64,000 nucleotides of DNA from Closterium sp. NIES-65 (taxonomy: Eukaryota; Streptophyta; Zygnematophyceae; Desmidiales; Closteriaceae), in NCBI GenBank assembly GCA_948144175.1, contig CANXME010002327.1, positions 2,560,001 through 2,624,000 of the forward strand, given 5' to 3'. Below the pieces are notes generated by a model. It did not search any database, was not told where the DNA came from, and saw only the letters and a program-made list of their open reading frames with translations. Position 1 is the first letter of the stretch. Each line of letters begins with the position of its first letter. Of this stretch, positions 1 to 11,709 are shown in pieces. The translations under genes were made by a program, and so were the position numbers.

Positions 1-800
1 GTCGACGAGGAGGTCGACCTGCACGGGGGACCACTGCACAGGCGCCGACTTCAGAGAGGTCGACTTGGGAGTTGTCCTGCGGAGGACGTCAACTTGGGGA
101 AGCCGACTTCGACGGTCGGCTAACGGACTGCTGGTCGACCTGTTAGTGGTCGACTGGACCTGGTGGTCGACGAAGGAGGGGCCGACGTCGACCTCGACTC
201 AGGACGCCGAGCAGTTGGGCGTCGAGTAGCGGGGCGTCAACTTTGTGACGCCAGCTTCGGGTGGCCGACGTGGGTGGTCGGCCGACGACTGTGCTGGTCG
301 ACGAGGAGCTGGTCAACCAGAGGGGATGTCGACCTGGAGGAGGTCGACCAATGGTGTCGTCGACCTGATGAGGTTGACGTGGAGGTGGTCGTCGACTTAG
401 GAGGTCGACGGGCACGTACGGGAGCTGCTGGTCGACGTGGTTGCCTGGTCGACCAGGTTACCTGGGTGACGAAGTGCTGCGGAGGAGTGCGACGGTCGCC
501 CAGGCGAAGTTGGCGAGCCCGACCTCGGTGGTGGTATCCCGAGGTCGTCGTGGCGGATCAGAGGCAGTTGTCAGCTCGAGGTTGACGTGATGTGTGCGCT
601 GTGCAGGTGACAAGACTCTGTGCGCCAATCATCTGCGCACAACTGCGAAGCAGGGTGCACTGCTGTCCTGCGTGAGCAACGCTGTCACACCGTCAACCTG
701 CGACGTTGGCACGTCGTCCACCTTGCCTTGCTGGAGCGCGGTCGACGAAGTCGTGCTGGAATGCGGTCGACCAAGCTGCGCTGGCAGTTGGCCGACCTGA
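1..800. repeat. Degenerate GTCGAC-rich short-period array
   Basis: This stretch is dominated by variants of a short motif around the palindrome GTCGAC, usually as TGGTCGACC or GGTCGACG, with about 17 exact GTCGAC hexamers in 800 bases counted by eye. Spacing is irregular (roughly 10 to 40 bases), so it is an eroded simple array rather than a clean satellite. Open frames exist on both strands, but their products are low-complexity and look like a by-product of the repeat. I see no gene. The array may continue beyond the left edge of the window. Confidence 0.6.
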
Positions 801-1011
801 ATGCTTGCTCTGATGTAGTCTTGCATTGCCAACTTCATTGTATCCAATTGTTCTGAACTTTTTCCGTGTGGAACTCTTGCCAATTTTCCCCATGAACTAG
901 CAAGTAGTGTGTGCACAAGGAAAACGACTAAGGACTAACGAACGCAGAGATCACACGAGCACACGTGCCTAGCCCGTAGCCTAGCTCCCGTTGCTGCAGT
1001 TATCTCCGCAT
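801..1011. other. Unassigned spacer
   Basis: About 210 bases between the GTCGAC array and the first Copia fragment. I see no coding signal, repeat boundary or RNA gene here. Confidence 0.4.
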
Positions 1012-1998
1012 CATGTACCTGATGACCTGCACACGACCTGACCTTGCATACCCTCTTAGCATTCTCGCACGCTATGTTGCTCCTGGGAGACACAGACCGG
1101 AGCACATGGCTGCAGCGAAGAGGGTGTTGCGCTACTTGTGCAGTACGCCGGGCATGGGGTTTGTGCTTGGAGGGCGGAGTTTAGTGGTCCTCACTGGGCA
1201 CGCAGACGCTTCTTGGGCGGACGACCAGGCTATGCAGCGGTCGTCACAGGGTTACACCTTCAGCCTTGGTTCCGGCTCTGTCTCGTGGCGGTCTACCCGC
1301 TCGTCTTCTGTTCTCGGCTCCAGTTGTGAGGCTGAGATCTACGCCGGGGCCATGGCTCACCTACCTGCTGACTGACCTTGGCGAGGTGCCTCGTTCTCCT
1401 CCAGTGCTGTACGTAGACAACAAGGCCATGCTGGCCTTGTGTCGAGAGCAGAGACTGGAGCACAGAACGAAGCACATTGCTCTTCGCTACTTCCTTGCTC
1501 GTGAGCTGCAGCAACGTGGTCAGCTCCGTCTTGCTTACGTGGCCTCTGAGGCCAACACTGCTGATATCTTCACCAAGGCACTTGCGCCTTGTAATCATCA
1601 GCGCTTCTGCACTCAGCTTGGTCTTGTGCGTGTCTTGCCTCACTTGCTCACCTCTTGACCTTTTTTGTACTGTTACATATATATACCCCTGCTCTTGCTT
1701 GTCTAGCTTTCTATATACATATATATATATATGTATATGTACTCCTGCATGTGAACTGGCCTTATGGCCTTGAACTTGTGCTCGGAATGTGTGGTGACTT
1801 TGTGATCCACCCTGAGCTTGCTTTGCTCTGCTTGACTGGTCTTGTGACCCCTTGTTCTCCCCCACTTTTCCAATAAGGGTGTGTCAAATTATAATGTTGT
1901 GTAGGCAGTAGTGGGGTAGCCTATATAGGGTACACAATTCTAAGGTTGCATACTTGTATCACTTTCATTCCTTTTTCATTCATTCTCGTTTCTTCTCA
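1012..1998 (+). mobile_element. Copia 3' fragment (RNase H end, 3' UTR, 3' LTR)
   Basis: A 5'-truncated fossil of a Ty1/Copia element. It holds the end of the RT region, most of the Copia RNase H region (DASWADD, SCEAEIYAG, YVDNKAMLAL and HIALRYFLARELQQ style motifs, about 1012-1658), a roughly 220-base 3' UTR and a short LTR. Its 5' boundary at about 1012 is abrupt, inside the RT/RNase H region of the full copies elsewhere in the window. The fragment is broken. It lies tail to tail with the minus-strand element that starts at 1999, making a large inverted repeat. Confidence 0.85.
1882..1998 (+). repeat. 3' LTR of Copia fragment (117 bp)
   Basis: Starts TGTCAAATT straight after the UTR and ends TTCTCA. 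The core (GTAGTGGGGTAGCCTATATA and GGGTACACAATTCT) is shared with every first-lineage Copia LTR in the window. Ends in TG...CA as expected. The TTCTCA ending places it with the LTRs at 8614, 37860, 39375 and 63078 rather than with the TTCAACA type at 20790 and 54610. Confidence 0.8.
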
Positions 1999-4900
1999 GT
2001 CACCACACATTCCGAGCACAAGTTCAAGGCCACAAGGCCAGTTCATATGCACGATTACATATATATATGGCTAGACAAGTAAGAGCAGGTGTATATATAT
2101 ATATTTATATGTAACAGTACAAACAAGGTCAAGTGGTGAGCAAGTGAGGCAAGGCAGGCACAAGACCCAGCTGAGTACACAAGCACTCATGATCACAAGG
2201 CGCAAGCGCCTTGGTGAAGATAGCAGCAGTATTGGCCTCAAAGGCCACGTACGCAAGGCGCAGCTGACCACGCTGCTGTAGCTCACGAGCAAGGAAGTAG
2301 CGAAGAGCAATGTGCTTCGTTCTGTGCTCCAGTCTCTGCTCCCAACACAAGGCCAGCATGGCCTTGTTGTCTACGTACAGCACTAGAGGAGAAGGAGGCG
2401 GCTCTCCGAGGTCAGTCAGCAGGTAGGTGAGCCAGCGAAGCTCCTGTGCAGCCATGGCTCCTGCGTAGATCTCAGCCTCACAACTGGAGCTGAGAACAAA
2501 AGACGAGCGGGTAGCCCGCCACGAAGCAGAGCCGGAACCAAGGCTGAAGGTGTAACCCTGTGACGACCGCTGCGTAGCCTGGTCGTCTGCCCATGAAGCG
2601 TCTGCGTGCCTAGTGAGGACCACTGGACTCCGCCCTCCAAGCACAAGCCCCATGCCTGGCGTACTGCACAAGTAGCGCAACACCCTCTTCGCTGCACCAA
2701 TGTGCTCCGGTCTGTGTCTCCCAGGAGCAACATAGCGTGCGAGAATGCTAAGAGGGTATGCAAGGTCAAGTCGTGTGCAGGTCATCAGGTACATGAGGCA
2801 GCCAACAAGCTCTCGGTACGGGCCACTCGACTCTACGGACTCATCCGAAGGCAGAGCTGAGAGCGAGTGACGAGTAGGCAGAGGAGTGGCCTGAGGCGAG
2901 GAGTACGTGAAGCCGAAGCGCTGAAGGACCTGCTGCACCATGTGTGACTGAGTCAGGGTAATGGTGCGCTGTGGTCTGTCCCGGGTGATCTGCAAGCCAA
3001 GGTAGCTGCGCAGTTCACCCAGGTCTGTGCACGTGTGTCTCTTCTGCAGCTCGGACTTCACGTAGGCGAGTCTAGCAGTGTCAGCCGTGGCAAAGACCAA
3101 GTCGTCGACGTACACGAGGATGTAGAACGGCGGCAAAAAAGTGTCGGTGCGCAGAAACAGCAACGGGTCAGCAGTAGAGGGAGCAAACCCAAGAGCCGCA
3201 AGCGTAGTCCTCAGTGTGTCGTGCCACTCACGCGGTGCCTCGCGGAGACCGTAGACTGGCCGCCGGAGGCTCCACTAGGTGTCAGGAGGAAAAGACCCAG
3301 TGAAGCCAGGTGGGCGACGCAGCCAGATCTCCTCGTGCAGGCTGCCCTGCAAGAAAGCAGTGCTGAAGTCAAGAGAGTGCAGCTCGTAGTCACGGTAAGC
3401 AGCTATTTGCAGCAGTACCCGCAGAGTGGTCATCTTCGGGGTGGGAGAGAAGGTCTGAAAGTAATCAACTCCCTGCCGGTGACTGAAGCCTCGAGCCACG
3501 TAGCGCCCCTTGTAGACAGGCGGAGAACCTGGCGGCCGCTTCACCCTGAAAATCCACATGCCACTGATGATGTTCGCCCTAGGCGGGGAAACCTTGTCAA
3601 CGTAGGTGTCTGTGGACTTCCAGGAAGCCATCTTTGCGTCCATATCTGCCTGCCACTGAGAGGAGTAGGGACCCTCTATCGCCTTCTGCGTAAGAGCGCG
3701 GAGTCGGGATGTCAAGTGCATCCGGGTCTCCCTCAGGGGTAAGCAGTACGGACATGAGATGAGGTGAAGCAGCAGCCAAACACTGGAACTCCTCCTGCGT
3801 GTCCTCAAGGACGTTCGTGCCAAGGGCACACTCAACCCCGACGGACGGAGGACAGACAGACTCAGACTCAGCGACAAGACTAGAAGCGTAGTCTAGACGA
3901 CAGCGAGCAGCAAAGTCGACGAGCTCAGCAACTAGGGCAGACGCAGCCGTGGACTCAAAGGAAGGGTCAGTGACGACAGTAGCAAGGAGACGCGTGACAG
4001 AAGGACTAGCAGCACGAAGAGAGTCCGACTCCGGGTCGGCAAGAGCAGGAAGAGAGGACTCAGGAGGAGAAGGCAAAGGGGCACGTAGAGGAGCAGTGGA
4101 GGGACGCAGAGACAACCGGTGTGTGCCAGGGACAGGAGGAAGACGCAGACGCAAACCACAACCACTAGTGCGAGCAGGACGGACAGGCGACGCAGGGCGA
4201 GACGCAGGCTCACGACGCTCAGCAAGACCTCTATTAGGACCAGTGTAAGGAGAAGGAGCAGGCAGTGGGGAGGCCGACTGTAAATGTAACTGTGACGGGA
4301 CAGGCTGTGGACACTCTAAGGGAGGAGGAGGACCAGTAGAAGGCGGAAGACCAACTACCTGCTGAAGGAGCAGAACGAAGTACGGCCGAGGCCGCGCGGC
4401 GACTCCAAACACAGCAGGGACAGCACCAGTACCCCTAGTGGTAGCACCACTGCTAGCAGCACCTCCAGCTCCAGCACCCCCAGCAGCTCCAGTAGCTCCA
4501 GGACCTCCAGCAGCACTAGTAGCACCCCCAGCAGGACCGCCTCCAGGACCGACAGCAGTAGCCTAAGCGCCAACACCCTCAGCAGCTCCACCTCCAGTCC
4601 TACCCGCAGGCCCAGCAGCTCTGGTACTCCCAGTACGAGCATCTCCAGGACCCGCGACACCAGCACCTTCAGTAGCCGAAGAACCTCTAGCTCTATCAGC
4701 ACGCCTCCAGCGCTGGGCAAACCACTTGCGCAGCTCCTGTTGAGAGAGTGGATCCCGCCGAGACGAAGCACCCGGAAAATCTCCAGGCACAGTACCGCCA
4801 GACGCGACACGAGCAGGCCCAGCTCCCTCAGGCTCCGCACCCCCAGGCTCAGCACCTCCAGGCGTAGCACCCCCAGGCTCAGCACCCCCAGTCGTAGCAC

Positions 4901-7879
4901 CCCTAGGCTCAGCACTCCCGGGCGTAGCACCCCCAGGCTCAGCACCCCCAGTAGTAGCACCCTCAGGCTCAGCACCCCCAGGCGTAGCACCCCCAGGCGT
5001 AGCACCCACACGCTCAGCACCCCCAGAGTCAGCACCCCCAGACTCAGCACCCTCAGCAGCACCAGAGTCACCAGCAACCCCGACAGGCTCGAGTGCGTCT
5101 ACCTGGGACACACCTGAAGGGGCAGGACCCTAAGGGGGGAGGGGGTCTACCGGGGGGGGACCTGGTACAAGGAAGAGCGGTGGCGGAGGCAGGGACGGAG
5201 TGCGGTAGGGGAAGAGGCGGTAGTAGGGGACCGACTCGTCAAACGTGACGTCCTGGGAGGACAGAACACGGCGAGAGGTGGAGTGGTAGAACTGCCACCT
5301 TGGCGCGTCAAGGGGGAAGCTAAGGAAGACGCAAGGAGCAGCACGAGGAGACAGCTTGTCCGTAGACAAGTCGCGGACAAACGCCCGAGATCCCCAGACA
5401 CGGAACGCAGACGCATCGCCAACCTTCCCGGTCCACAGCAAAGCTGGGGAGGTCTCCGGCATGGAGACCCGGGGCTGAAGGTTGATCTGATGCGCCGCGT
5501 ACCGAACCGCAAACGGCCACAGAAAATGGGGGGCAGCCGCATGCATCATGGACGTACGGGCGACGTCCATGACCATGCCAATGCGGCGCTCAGCAATCCC
5601 ATTTTGCTGTGGAGAGTCCGGAAGCGTGAAGGTCTGGCTGATGCCTCGTGCACAACAGTAGGCTCGCAGAAGGCCAGAGGAGAACTCTCCGCATCAGTCA
5701 GAGTGCAGACGCAGAACAGGAAAGTCCGAGCCAAAGCTTTGCCTGAGCTGGAGACAAGCTGCGCGGATCTAGTCGATCAACACCTCACTGACATAACCCT
5801 TGCTGTGCAAGGGGAAGACTGTGGTGTAACGCGAGTAGTCGTCAACCACCAGCAGGAAGTAGCGCTCGTGACCCTATCCACGGACGCGGGCTGGGCCCCA
5901 CACGTCCATGTGAAGCGTCTGCAGCGGGGCCTCCGTCGGAGGAAACTGGGAGGAGTGAGGGGCAGCACGCTGCCGCCCCTCGACGCAGGGGACGCAGGCA
6001 AGGGCAGGCCCCGAGGGAAGGGGAGGGAGAGACCGGGGAAGACCAGAGACAAGGACACGGCAGGCCATGCCTCGGAGACTAAGAAGGGAGGGGTGACCAA
6101 GGCGGTGGTGCCAGAGGAGAGTCTCGTGAGACAGGAGGCGACACAAGCAGGGGGCATACTTAGGACCAGACCTAGATGCTGCAGCAAACACCTGACCCGA
6201 CGCAGCTACCTGACCAGACGCAGGGACAGGAGGAGACGCAGTGGTCAGTGTGTACAGGCTCCACCCCGGCCGACTTGTACACGTGGCCAAGTGTCGGCCT
6301 GTCCGAGCGTCCGTGCAGTGGGTCACCCGCTGACTCGCAGGAGTGAACTGGTGAACCCCCGCATCCTGTAGGTCAGCACCACTCACCAAGTTCGTAGAGA
6401 ACGAGGGGAGGTAAAGACCAGACAAGGTGCCAGAGGGGGCTGCCGGACACGGGAGGACAGTGGAGAAGTGAGCAATGACAAAACCCCCAGAGGGGTCTGC
6501 CAGAGAGACTGCAACTGGCCGACCAAGCGGCGTGAGTGTGGTGCGGTCTCGAAAGAAGGAGCGAGAAGCCCCCGAGTCAAGGGTGAAGGTGTGGGAGGCC
6601 GAAGCCGACGCGGTACCTGAGAGAGCAGACTCACCAGCACCTGAGTCAGCAGATGCACTGGCACCTAGAGCAACAGCCCTGCTAGCACCTAGAGCAGCAG
6701 CCTCACCAGTACCTAGAGCAGCAGTCTCAATGCCCGGGTCAGGCGGAGAACACCGATAATAGTCACCCTCATCACTAATAGTCACAGTATATACGGCAGC
6801 AAGAATAGGATCAAAGTCAAGGTCAAACATAGCTACTCCCGCCCTAGACAGCTCGCCCCAGCGAGGGATCTCAGTGGCCTCAGGGAACTGGTGACGCCAA
6901 GCGTCCGTCAGGCGGCCAAAGCAGCGCTGGGTGGAGTGCGCACCCCCGCACTACTCACCCGCGCGGACCGGTGCGTAGGACGTAGGTGCACGGACCAGTA
7001 CCCCCACCCCGCTGGCGTGGAGCGTACCACTCACGGAGCTGCTGAGGGGGGGGGATGTCACGAGTGCGCTGCTGCTGCTGGCGCTGACCACCACCGGAGC
7101 CGACCCTCTGCGCAGCGCCACCCCGACCAGCTTCGCCTCCTCCGCCGCCGCCTCCTCCTCCGCCGCCACCTCCGCCACCTCCGCCCCCACCGCCACCGCC
7201 GCCTCCGCCTCCGCCTCCACTGCCGCCACCGACACCTCCACCCCCGCCACCACTCCCACCGCCACCCCCATCCCCTCCACTGCCGCCACCGCCACCTCCG
7301 CCACCCCCGCCAGCCCCTCTAGCGCCCTTGCCCTCCTTGCCCTTGTCGGTGCGGCGTCTCCCGCTCGGGGCAGACGCAGCGCCGACCAACTTGAGACCAA
7401 CGAGGTCGGCTGCAGCAGTAGAGGAAATAGAGGGCAAAAGGGGGGAGGGGGAACACCCCTCAAAGACGGGGGTGGGAGGGTCACCACGAGAGGCTCCTAC
7501 ACCGACTATGCTCTTCTCTACCGCTAGGAGGGCCTTCTTGAGGAGGTCAACAGTGAGAGTGGTGGGGCGAACTGAGAGGAAGTGGTCCCTGACTACGCGG
7601 AGAGAGTCAGGGAGCCAGGTGACTATGTAGTAGAGGGTGATGTACATGGGGGGGGGTTCTTGGCGCAGAACTTTGCAGGAAGCGCAGCGCGGTAGCGAGT
7701 GTCACTAGTGCGGAGGTGCGTAATGAGGTCAGTGACTGTTGGAAAGGCAGCAAGGTCAGGGAAGAGGTACGGTAGCATGAGGCGGCTCAGTGCAGCAGTG
7801 GCAAGGGAGGAGTAGCGTGCAACTGCATCGTCGTACAAGGTCTGAGCACTCTTGTACTGGCTAAAGTGCGCACGCTTAG

Positions 7880-8600
7880 AGGTAGGCAGGTGGCGACTCG
7901 GCGGCTCTAGCGGCTCGGCGGCTCGGCGGTACGGTGGCTCGGCAGCTCGGCAACCCGGCGACTTGGGCGGCTCAAGTGGCGCGGCGGCTCGGGCGGCTCA
8001 GGTGGCTCGGGCGGCTCGGCAGTAGCTCGGCGGCTCCGGCGGCTCGGTGGTGACAGCGGGGCCGCGTGGGGACAGCGTCGGGGCCGGTAGAGGCGGCGCC
8101 GGGGACGGGAAGGGTAGCGCCGGGGCCGCAGGGTAGGCGGCGGGGCCAGCAGGGTAGGCGACGGGGCCAGCAGAGGCGGCGCCGGGGCCGGGAAGGGCGG
8201 CGCCAGGGCCGGGAAGGGCGGCGCCGGGGCCGCAGGGGTAGGCGACGGGGCCGCTAGGGCGGCTAGGAGGGGGGTCGCGAGGGCGGCTTGAAGAGGCCGC
8301 GAGGGCGGCACGAAAGGGCCGCGAGGGCGGTGCGAACGGGCCGCGAGGGCGGTGCGACGCGACGGAGCCGCGAGGGTGGCGGATCGGGGCCGCAAGGGCG
8401 GCGCGACGCGGCCGCTAGGGCGGCGCGACGTGACGGGGCCGCGAGGGCGACGCGACAGGGCCGCAAGCGCGACGCGACGGGGCCGCTAAGGCGGCGCGAC
8501 AGGGGCGAAAGAGGGGAGCGCGACTCGGGCAGAGTAGAGCACGCTCCGGGCAGGATAAAAAAAAGGTGGTGGGCCCTAGGAACAGTTCCCACAGGGGAAC
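7880..8600 (-). repeat. GC-rich leader array of the minus-strand Copia
   Basis: About 700 bases between primer site and gag made of degenerate GC-rich units, on the plus strand variants of GGCGGCTCGG and GGGGCCGCGAGGGCGGCG. The same position holds comparable arrays in the Copia copies at about 20.96-21.66, 54.84-55.74 and 38.7-39.3 kb. Open frames across it encode only Arg/Pro/Ala-rich low-complexity peptides and I do not treat them as genes. Confidence 0.7.
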
Positions 8601-8613
8601 CTGCTCGATACCA

Positions 8614-8738
8614 TGAGAAAATGAACGAGAATGAATTGACTAAGGGAAATTTGGGTACAAGTACAAACCCTAGAAAGTCGTACCCCATATGTGCTACCCC
8701 ACTATAGCCTGCAACAGCTATGTCATATAAATCTGGCA
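8614..8738 (-). repeat. 5' LTR of the minus-strand Copia (125 bp)
   Basis: Read on the minus strand it begins TGCCAGATTT and ends TTTTCTCA. The adjoining sequence reads TGGTATCGAGCAGG on the minus strand, a close relative of the TGGTATCAGAGC primer site (initiator methionine tRNA) typical of plant Copia elements, which fixes the orientation. No partner LTR remains at the other end, so no age can be read from it. Confidence 0.8.
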
Positions 8739-9838
8739 CTCCTCGCCTCAGGCCACTCCTCTGTCTACTCGCCACTCGCTCTCTGCTCTACCTTCGGATG
8801 AGTCCGTAGAGTTTAGTGGCCCATACCCAGAGCTTGTTGGCTGCCTCATGTACCTGATGACCTGCACTCGACCTGACCTTGCATTCCCTCTTAGCATCTT
8901 GGCACGCTATGTTGCTCCTGGGAGACACTGACCAGAGCACATGGCTGCAGCGAAGAGGGTGTTGCGCTACGTGTGCAGTACATCGGGCATGGGGCTAGTG
9001 CTTGGAGGGCGACGTCGAGTGGTCCTCACAGGTGATGCAGACGCTTCTTGTGCTGACGACCAGCCGACACAGCGGACGTGACAGGGTTACACCTTCAGCC
9101 TTGGCTCCGGCTCTGTTTCGTGGCGGTCTACCCGCTCGTCTTCTGTTCTCACCTCCAGCTGTGAGGCTGAGATCTACGCGGGGGCCATGGCTGCACAGGA
9201 GCTACGCTGGCTCACCTACCTGCTGACTGACCTAGGAGAGCCGCCTCGTTCTCCTCTAGTTCTGTACGTAGACAACAAGGCCATGCTGGCCTTGTGTCGG
9301 GAGCATAAACTGGAGCATAGAACGAAGCATATTGCTCTTCGCTACTTCCTGGCTCGTGAGCTGCAGCAGCGTGGTCAGCTCCGCCTCACCTACGTGGCCT
9401 CTGAGGCCAACACAGCTGATATCTTTACCAAGGCCCTTTCGCCTTGTGATCATCAGCGCTTCTGTGCTATGCTAGGTCTTGTGCCTACTTGGCCTCACTT
9501 GCTCACTTCTTGACCTTGTTTTAACTGTACTCTTTCTAAACCTGCACTTGCTTGTTTACCTTTATATATATGATCTTGCATGTGAACTGGCCTTGTGGCC
9601 TTGCTCTTGTGCTCGGACTGTGTGGTGACGTTGTGATCCACCCTGAGCTTGCCTTGCTTTGCTTGACTGGTCTTGTGACCCCTTGTTCTCCCCCACTTTG
9701 CCTATGGGGGTGTGTCAGGCATATATGCTATACTCTGTGTAGGCTGTAGTGGGGTAGTTTATATGGGGTACAACACTTTAGGGTTTACTACTTGTACTCC
9801 TTATTCTGCTCAATGCATTCATTCTTCGTTTCTTATCA
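8739..9838 (+). mobile_element. Copia 3' fragment (RT end, RNase H, 3' LTR)
   Basis: A plus-strand Copia fossil that starts in the last part of the RT region, exactly where the 5' LTR of the minus-strand element ends, and runs through RNase H (about 8850-9513), the 3' UTR and a 126-bp LTR (9713-9838). The boundary suggests the minus-strand element inserted into this copy. The 5' remainder of the host copy is not found on the left side. The frame is partly open and broken in a few places. Its LTR is followed at 9839 by DIRS-type sequence, so this Copia had itself inserted into a DIRS element. Confidence 0.8.
9713..9838 (+). repeat. 3' LTR of Copia fragment (126 bp)
   Basis: Begins TGTCAGGCAT directly after the tract CCTATGGGGGTG, which serves as polypurine tract in all first-lineage copies here, and ends TTCTTATCA. 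The shared LTR core GTAGTGGGGTAG is present. Confidence 0.8.
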
Positions 9839-11626
9839 GTATCTTAGTGCAGAAGCGCTGAACGTGATTGTTCCGAACGCTAGCAAAGAGATCAATTGTG
9901 TGGGACCCCTAGCAGCGTTCCAAGAGGCGAAACCAAGGTGCGTGTTGGGTGTAGTCATCAAAATCTTGCATCTTGGATAGGTCATCCGCATGGACGTTGA
10001 GCTCTCTCGGAATCCATTCGATCGCGAGGCGTGTTGTGTTGCTGAGGCAGAATTGGATGATCGCTTGGCATGTCAACGTAAGATCCGCCTGACGGGATCC
10101 CTCCTTGCTCAAGATAAACATGACTGCCTGGTTGTCCATGCGGACGAGGACGTGAGCACCCACGATCCGAGTCGCGAACGTCCGCAGTGCCCAGAGCACT
10201 CCCTCGAGCTCTGGCCGCGTACTGGATGTGGTGAGAAGCCCTCGTGGCATGCACTCGCTTGCTTCGCATGATGTACTTGAGAACTTGGCCAAGGTGGCAC
10301 CCCAGCTGTGTGCGCTTGCGTCGACGTGTATCACGGCATTAAAACGCTGACTCTGGTGGAATGGGGCGCCATTGAAACGATCGAAGTGCATTGTCCAAAA
10401 CAACAGCTCTTCTGTCGCTCCTGGTGACAATAGAACCTTTGAGTTCCATGACCACGCGGAGTCGATCAAGTGCAGCAGCTCATGGCTGAAGGCACGCGCC
10501 GTCGTGCCCAGCGCGAGCGACATGGAGCTGAGAAATCCAGTGATCCGGGCTAACTTGCGAATCGGCACGTGGCGAACCGATTGCCCTTTTTGTATAAGTA
10601 GGTGGAGCTCATGCAGTAGTTGTTCGCGCCGATCTTTTCCGACGAGAAACATCCCTCGTTCCGTGTCAAGCTCCATCTCCAAAAAGCCCAAGTGGTGTGC
10701 AGGATGCAGGTGTGATTTTTTCGAATTTATCACGAATCTTGCCGCGTTCAGGTCGTGGAGAACTTCGATGCACGTCGAACGGGCTTGCGCCTCGGAGTCG
10801 CAGAGGAATAGTAGATCGTCCACGTATGGTATTATGCGCACTCCGCGCGCGCGCCATCTCTTGGCTAGTTGCTTAATAAGCTGGGTGAAGACGAACGGGG
10901 CTGTTGCCATACCGAAAGCTAAGGATGTGAAGCAATAGAACTTTCCACCCAATTGAAAGCCCAAAAACTTCCAGCACGACGGGTGGATATCGACGTGGTG
11001 GTAGCCTAACTTGAGATCAATTGTGAACATCCAGTCGTTTAGGCGAATGATCTCCGCGACCCGACTCAAGCCCTCGTACTTGAACTTGGGAACTTGGAGG
11101 TGAGCGTTGACCTTCCGCAGGTCAAGGATAAGCCGACATTTGTCTCGTTGCTCCACAACGTTGAGCGGGCTGATGCACGTAAGTGCGGCTTTTGACGAGA
11201 CATACATCGCGCCGCCTGACGCGATGAGGTCGCTGACAGCGTCTTGGGTGAATGCCATGTGTGCTTGAACCCTTGCGTGATTAGGAGCTTTGAAGGGGAG
11301 AGGCTCCGCGCCCTTTCATGGTAGCCAGTATCCTTTGGCAATGATGGAAAGGATAAGACTGCTGTCGCACCATGATAGCCACCAGTGGAGGCTGTTGCGC
11401 AATCGCATTTGCATGATGGACACCATGTTGTCCGTTATTGCGTGCTCGTATGGGTTCCAGTGAGCACTCTGCCACCCGCCTTCCACTTCTGCAATTGGTG
11501 GGCAATCGAGATTGTGGGGGGGGGACGAGGATCAAGGTAGATTAGCCGCGAGATAACGCGAGACGCTTTGCGGGGTAAACTATGTCGCTCATCTTCTACC
11601 GCCTTCACGCCTCCCCGCACCCTCGG
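9839..11626 (-). mobile_element. DIRS-type retroelement fragment (RT and RNase H)
   Basis: A minus-strand fossil with a long open stretch (about 11258-9909, some 449 codons) holding reverse transcriptase motifs (RLILDLRKVN, FTIDLKLGYH, YVDDLLFL) followed by RNase H motifs (HVDASAHSWG, MDNQAVMF). The order RT-RNase H and the downstream wording TIDLFAS...N match DIRS/PAT/Ngaro elements, which use a tyrosine recombinase and not a DDE integrase. Weaker RT-N-terminal similarity continues up to about 11535. Gag, recombinase and termini are missing here. It is truncated on the left by the Copia LTR ending at 9838 and on the right by poly(T) runs. A related gag and recombinase remnant lies at 19.5-28.9 kb. 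Confidence 0.8.
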
Positions 11627-11653
11627 TTTTTTTTTTTTTTTTTTTTTTTTTTT
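11627..11653 (-). repeat. Poly(A) tract, minus strand (27)
   Basis: Twenty-seven uninterrupted T on the plus strand. It is the outer of two A-tracts beyond the LINE 3' end, separated from the inner one by 56 bases of non-A sequence. Confidence 0.8.
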
Positions 11654-11708
11654 CTAACACTTCCCTTGAGCACTCATCAGCTTTGACACCCTTGCAAAGG
11701 GGCTTTGC

Positions 11709-11709
<1 letters not shown>

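Larger units (their letters stand above)
1999..8738 (-). mobile_element. Near-full Copia element, 3' LTR missing
   Basis: A minus-strand Copia fossil. In its own 5' to 3' order: 5' LTR (8738-8614), primer site next to it, a GC-rich leader (about 8600-7880), gag with a glycine-rich tail (about 7840-6955), a protease with a DSGAS motif and an integrase with HHRLGHPS and DVWGPARV motifs (about 6620-5130), a linker of Gly-Gly-Ala-Glu-Pro repeats (about 5110-4560), RT with YVDDLVFA (about 3880-2850), RNase H (about 2790-2130) and part of the 3' UTR. It is cut at 1999 inside the UTR, so polypurine tract and 3' LTR are absent. The coding part is broken in several places. Its 5' LTR abuts the RT region of a plus-strand Copia at 8739. 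Confidence 0.85.

Noticed and set aside
143-916. Several overlapping open frames on both strands of the GTCGAC array
   Set aside because: Products are low-complexity and follow the repeat period; no domain or conserved pattern.
7130-7300. Glycine- or proline-rich open frames on both strands (also at 22.5-22.75 and 56.58-56.83 kb)
   Set aside because: They are the glycine-rich gag tail of Copia elements and its antisense shadow.
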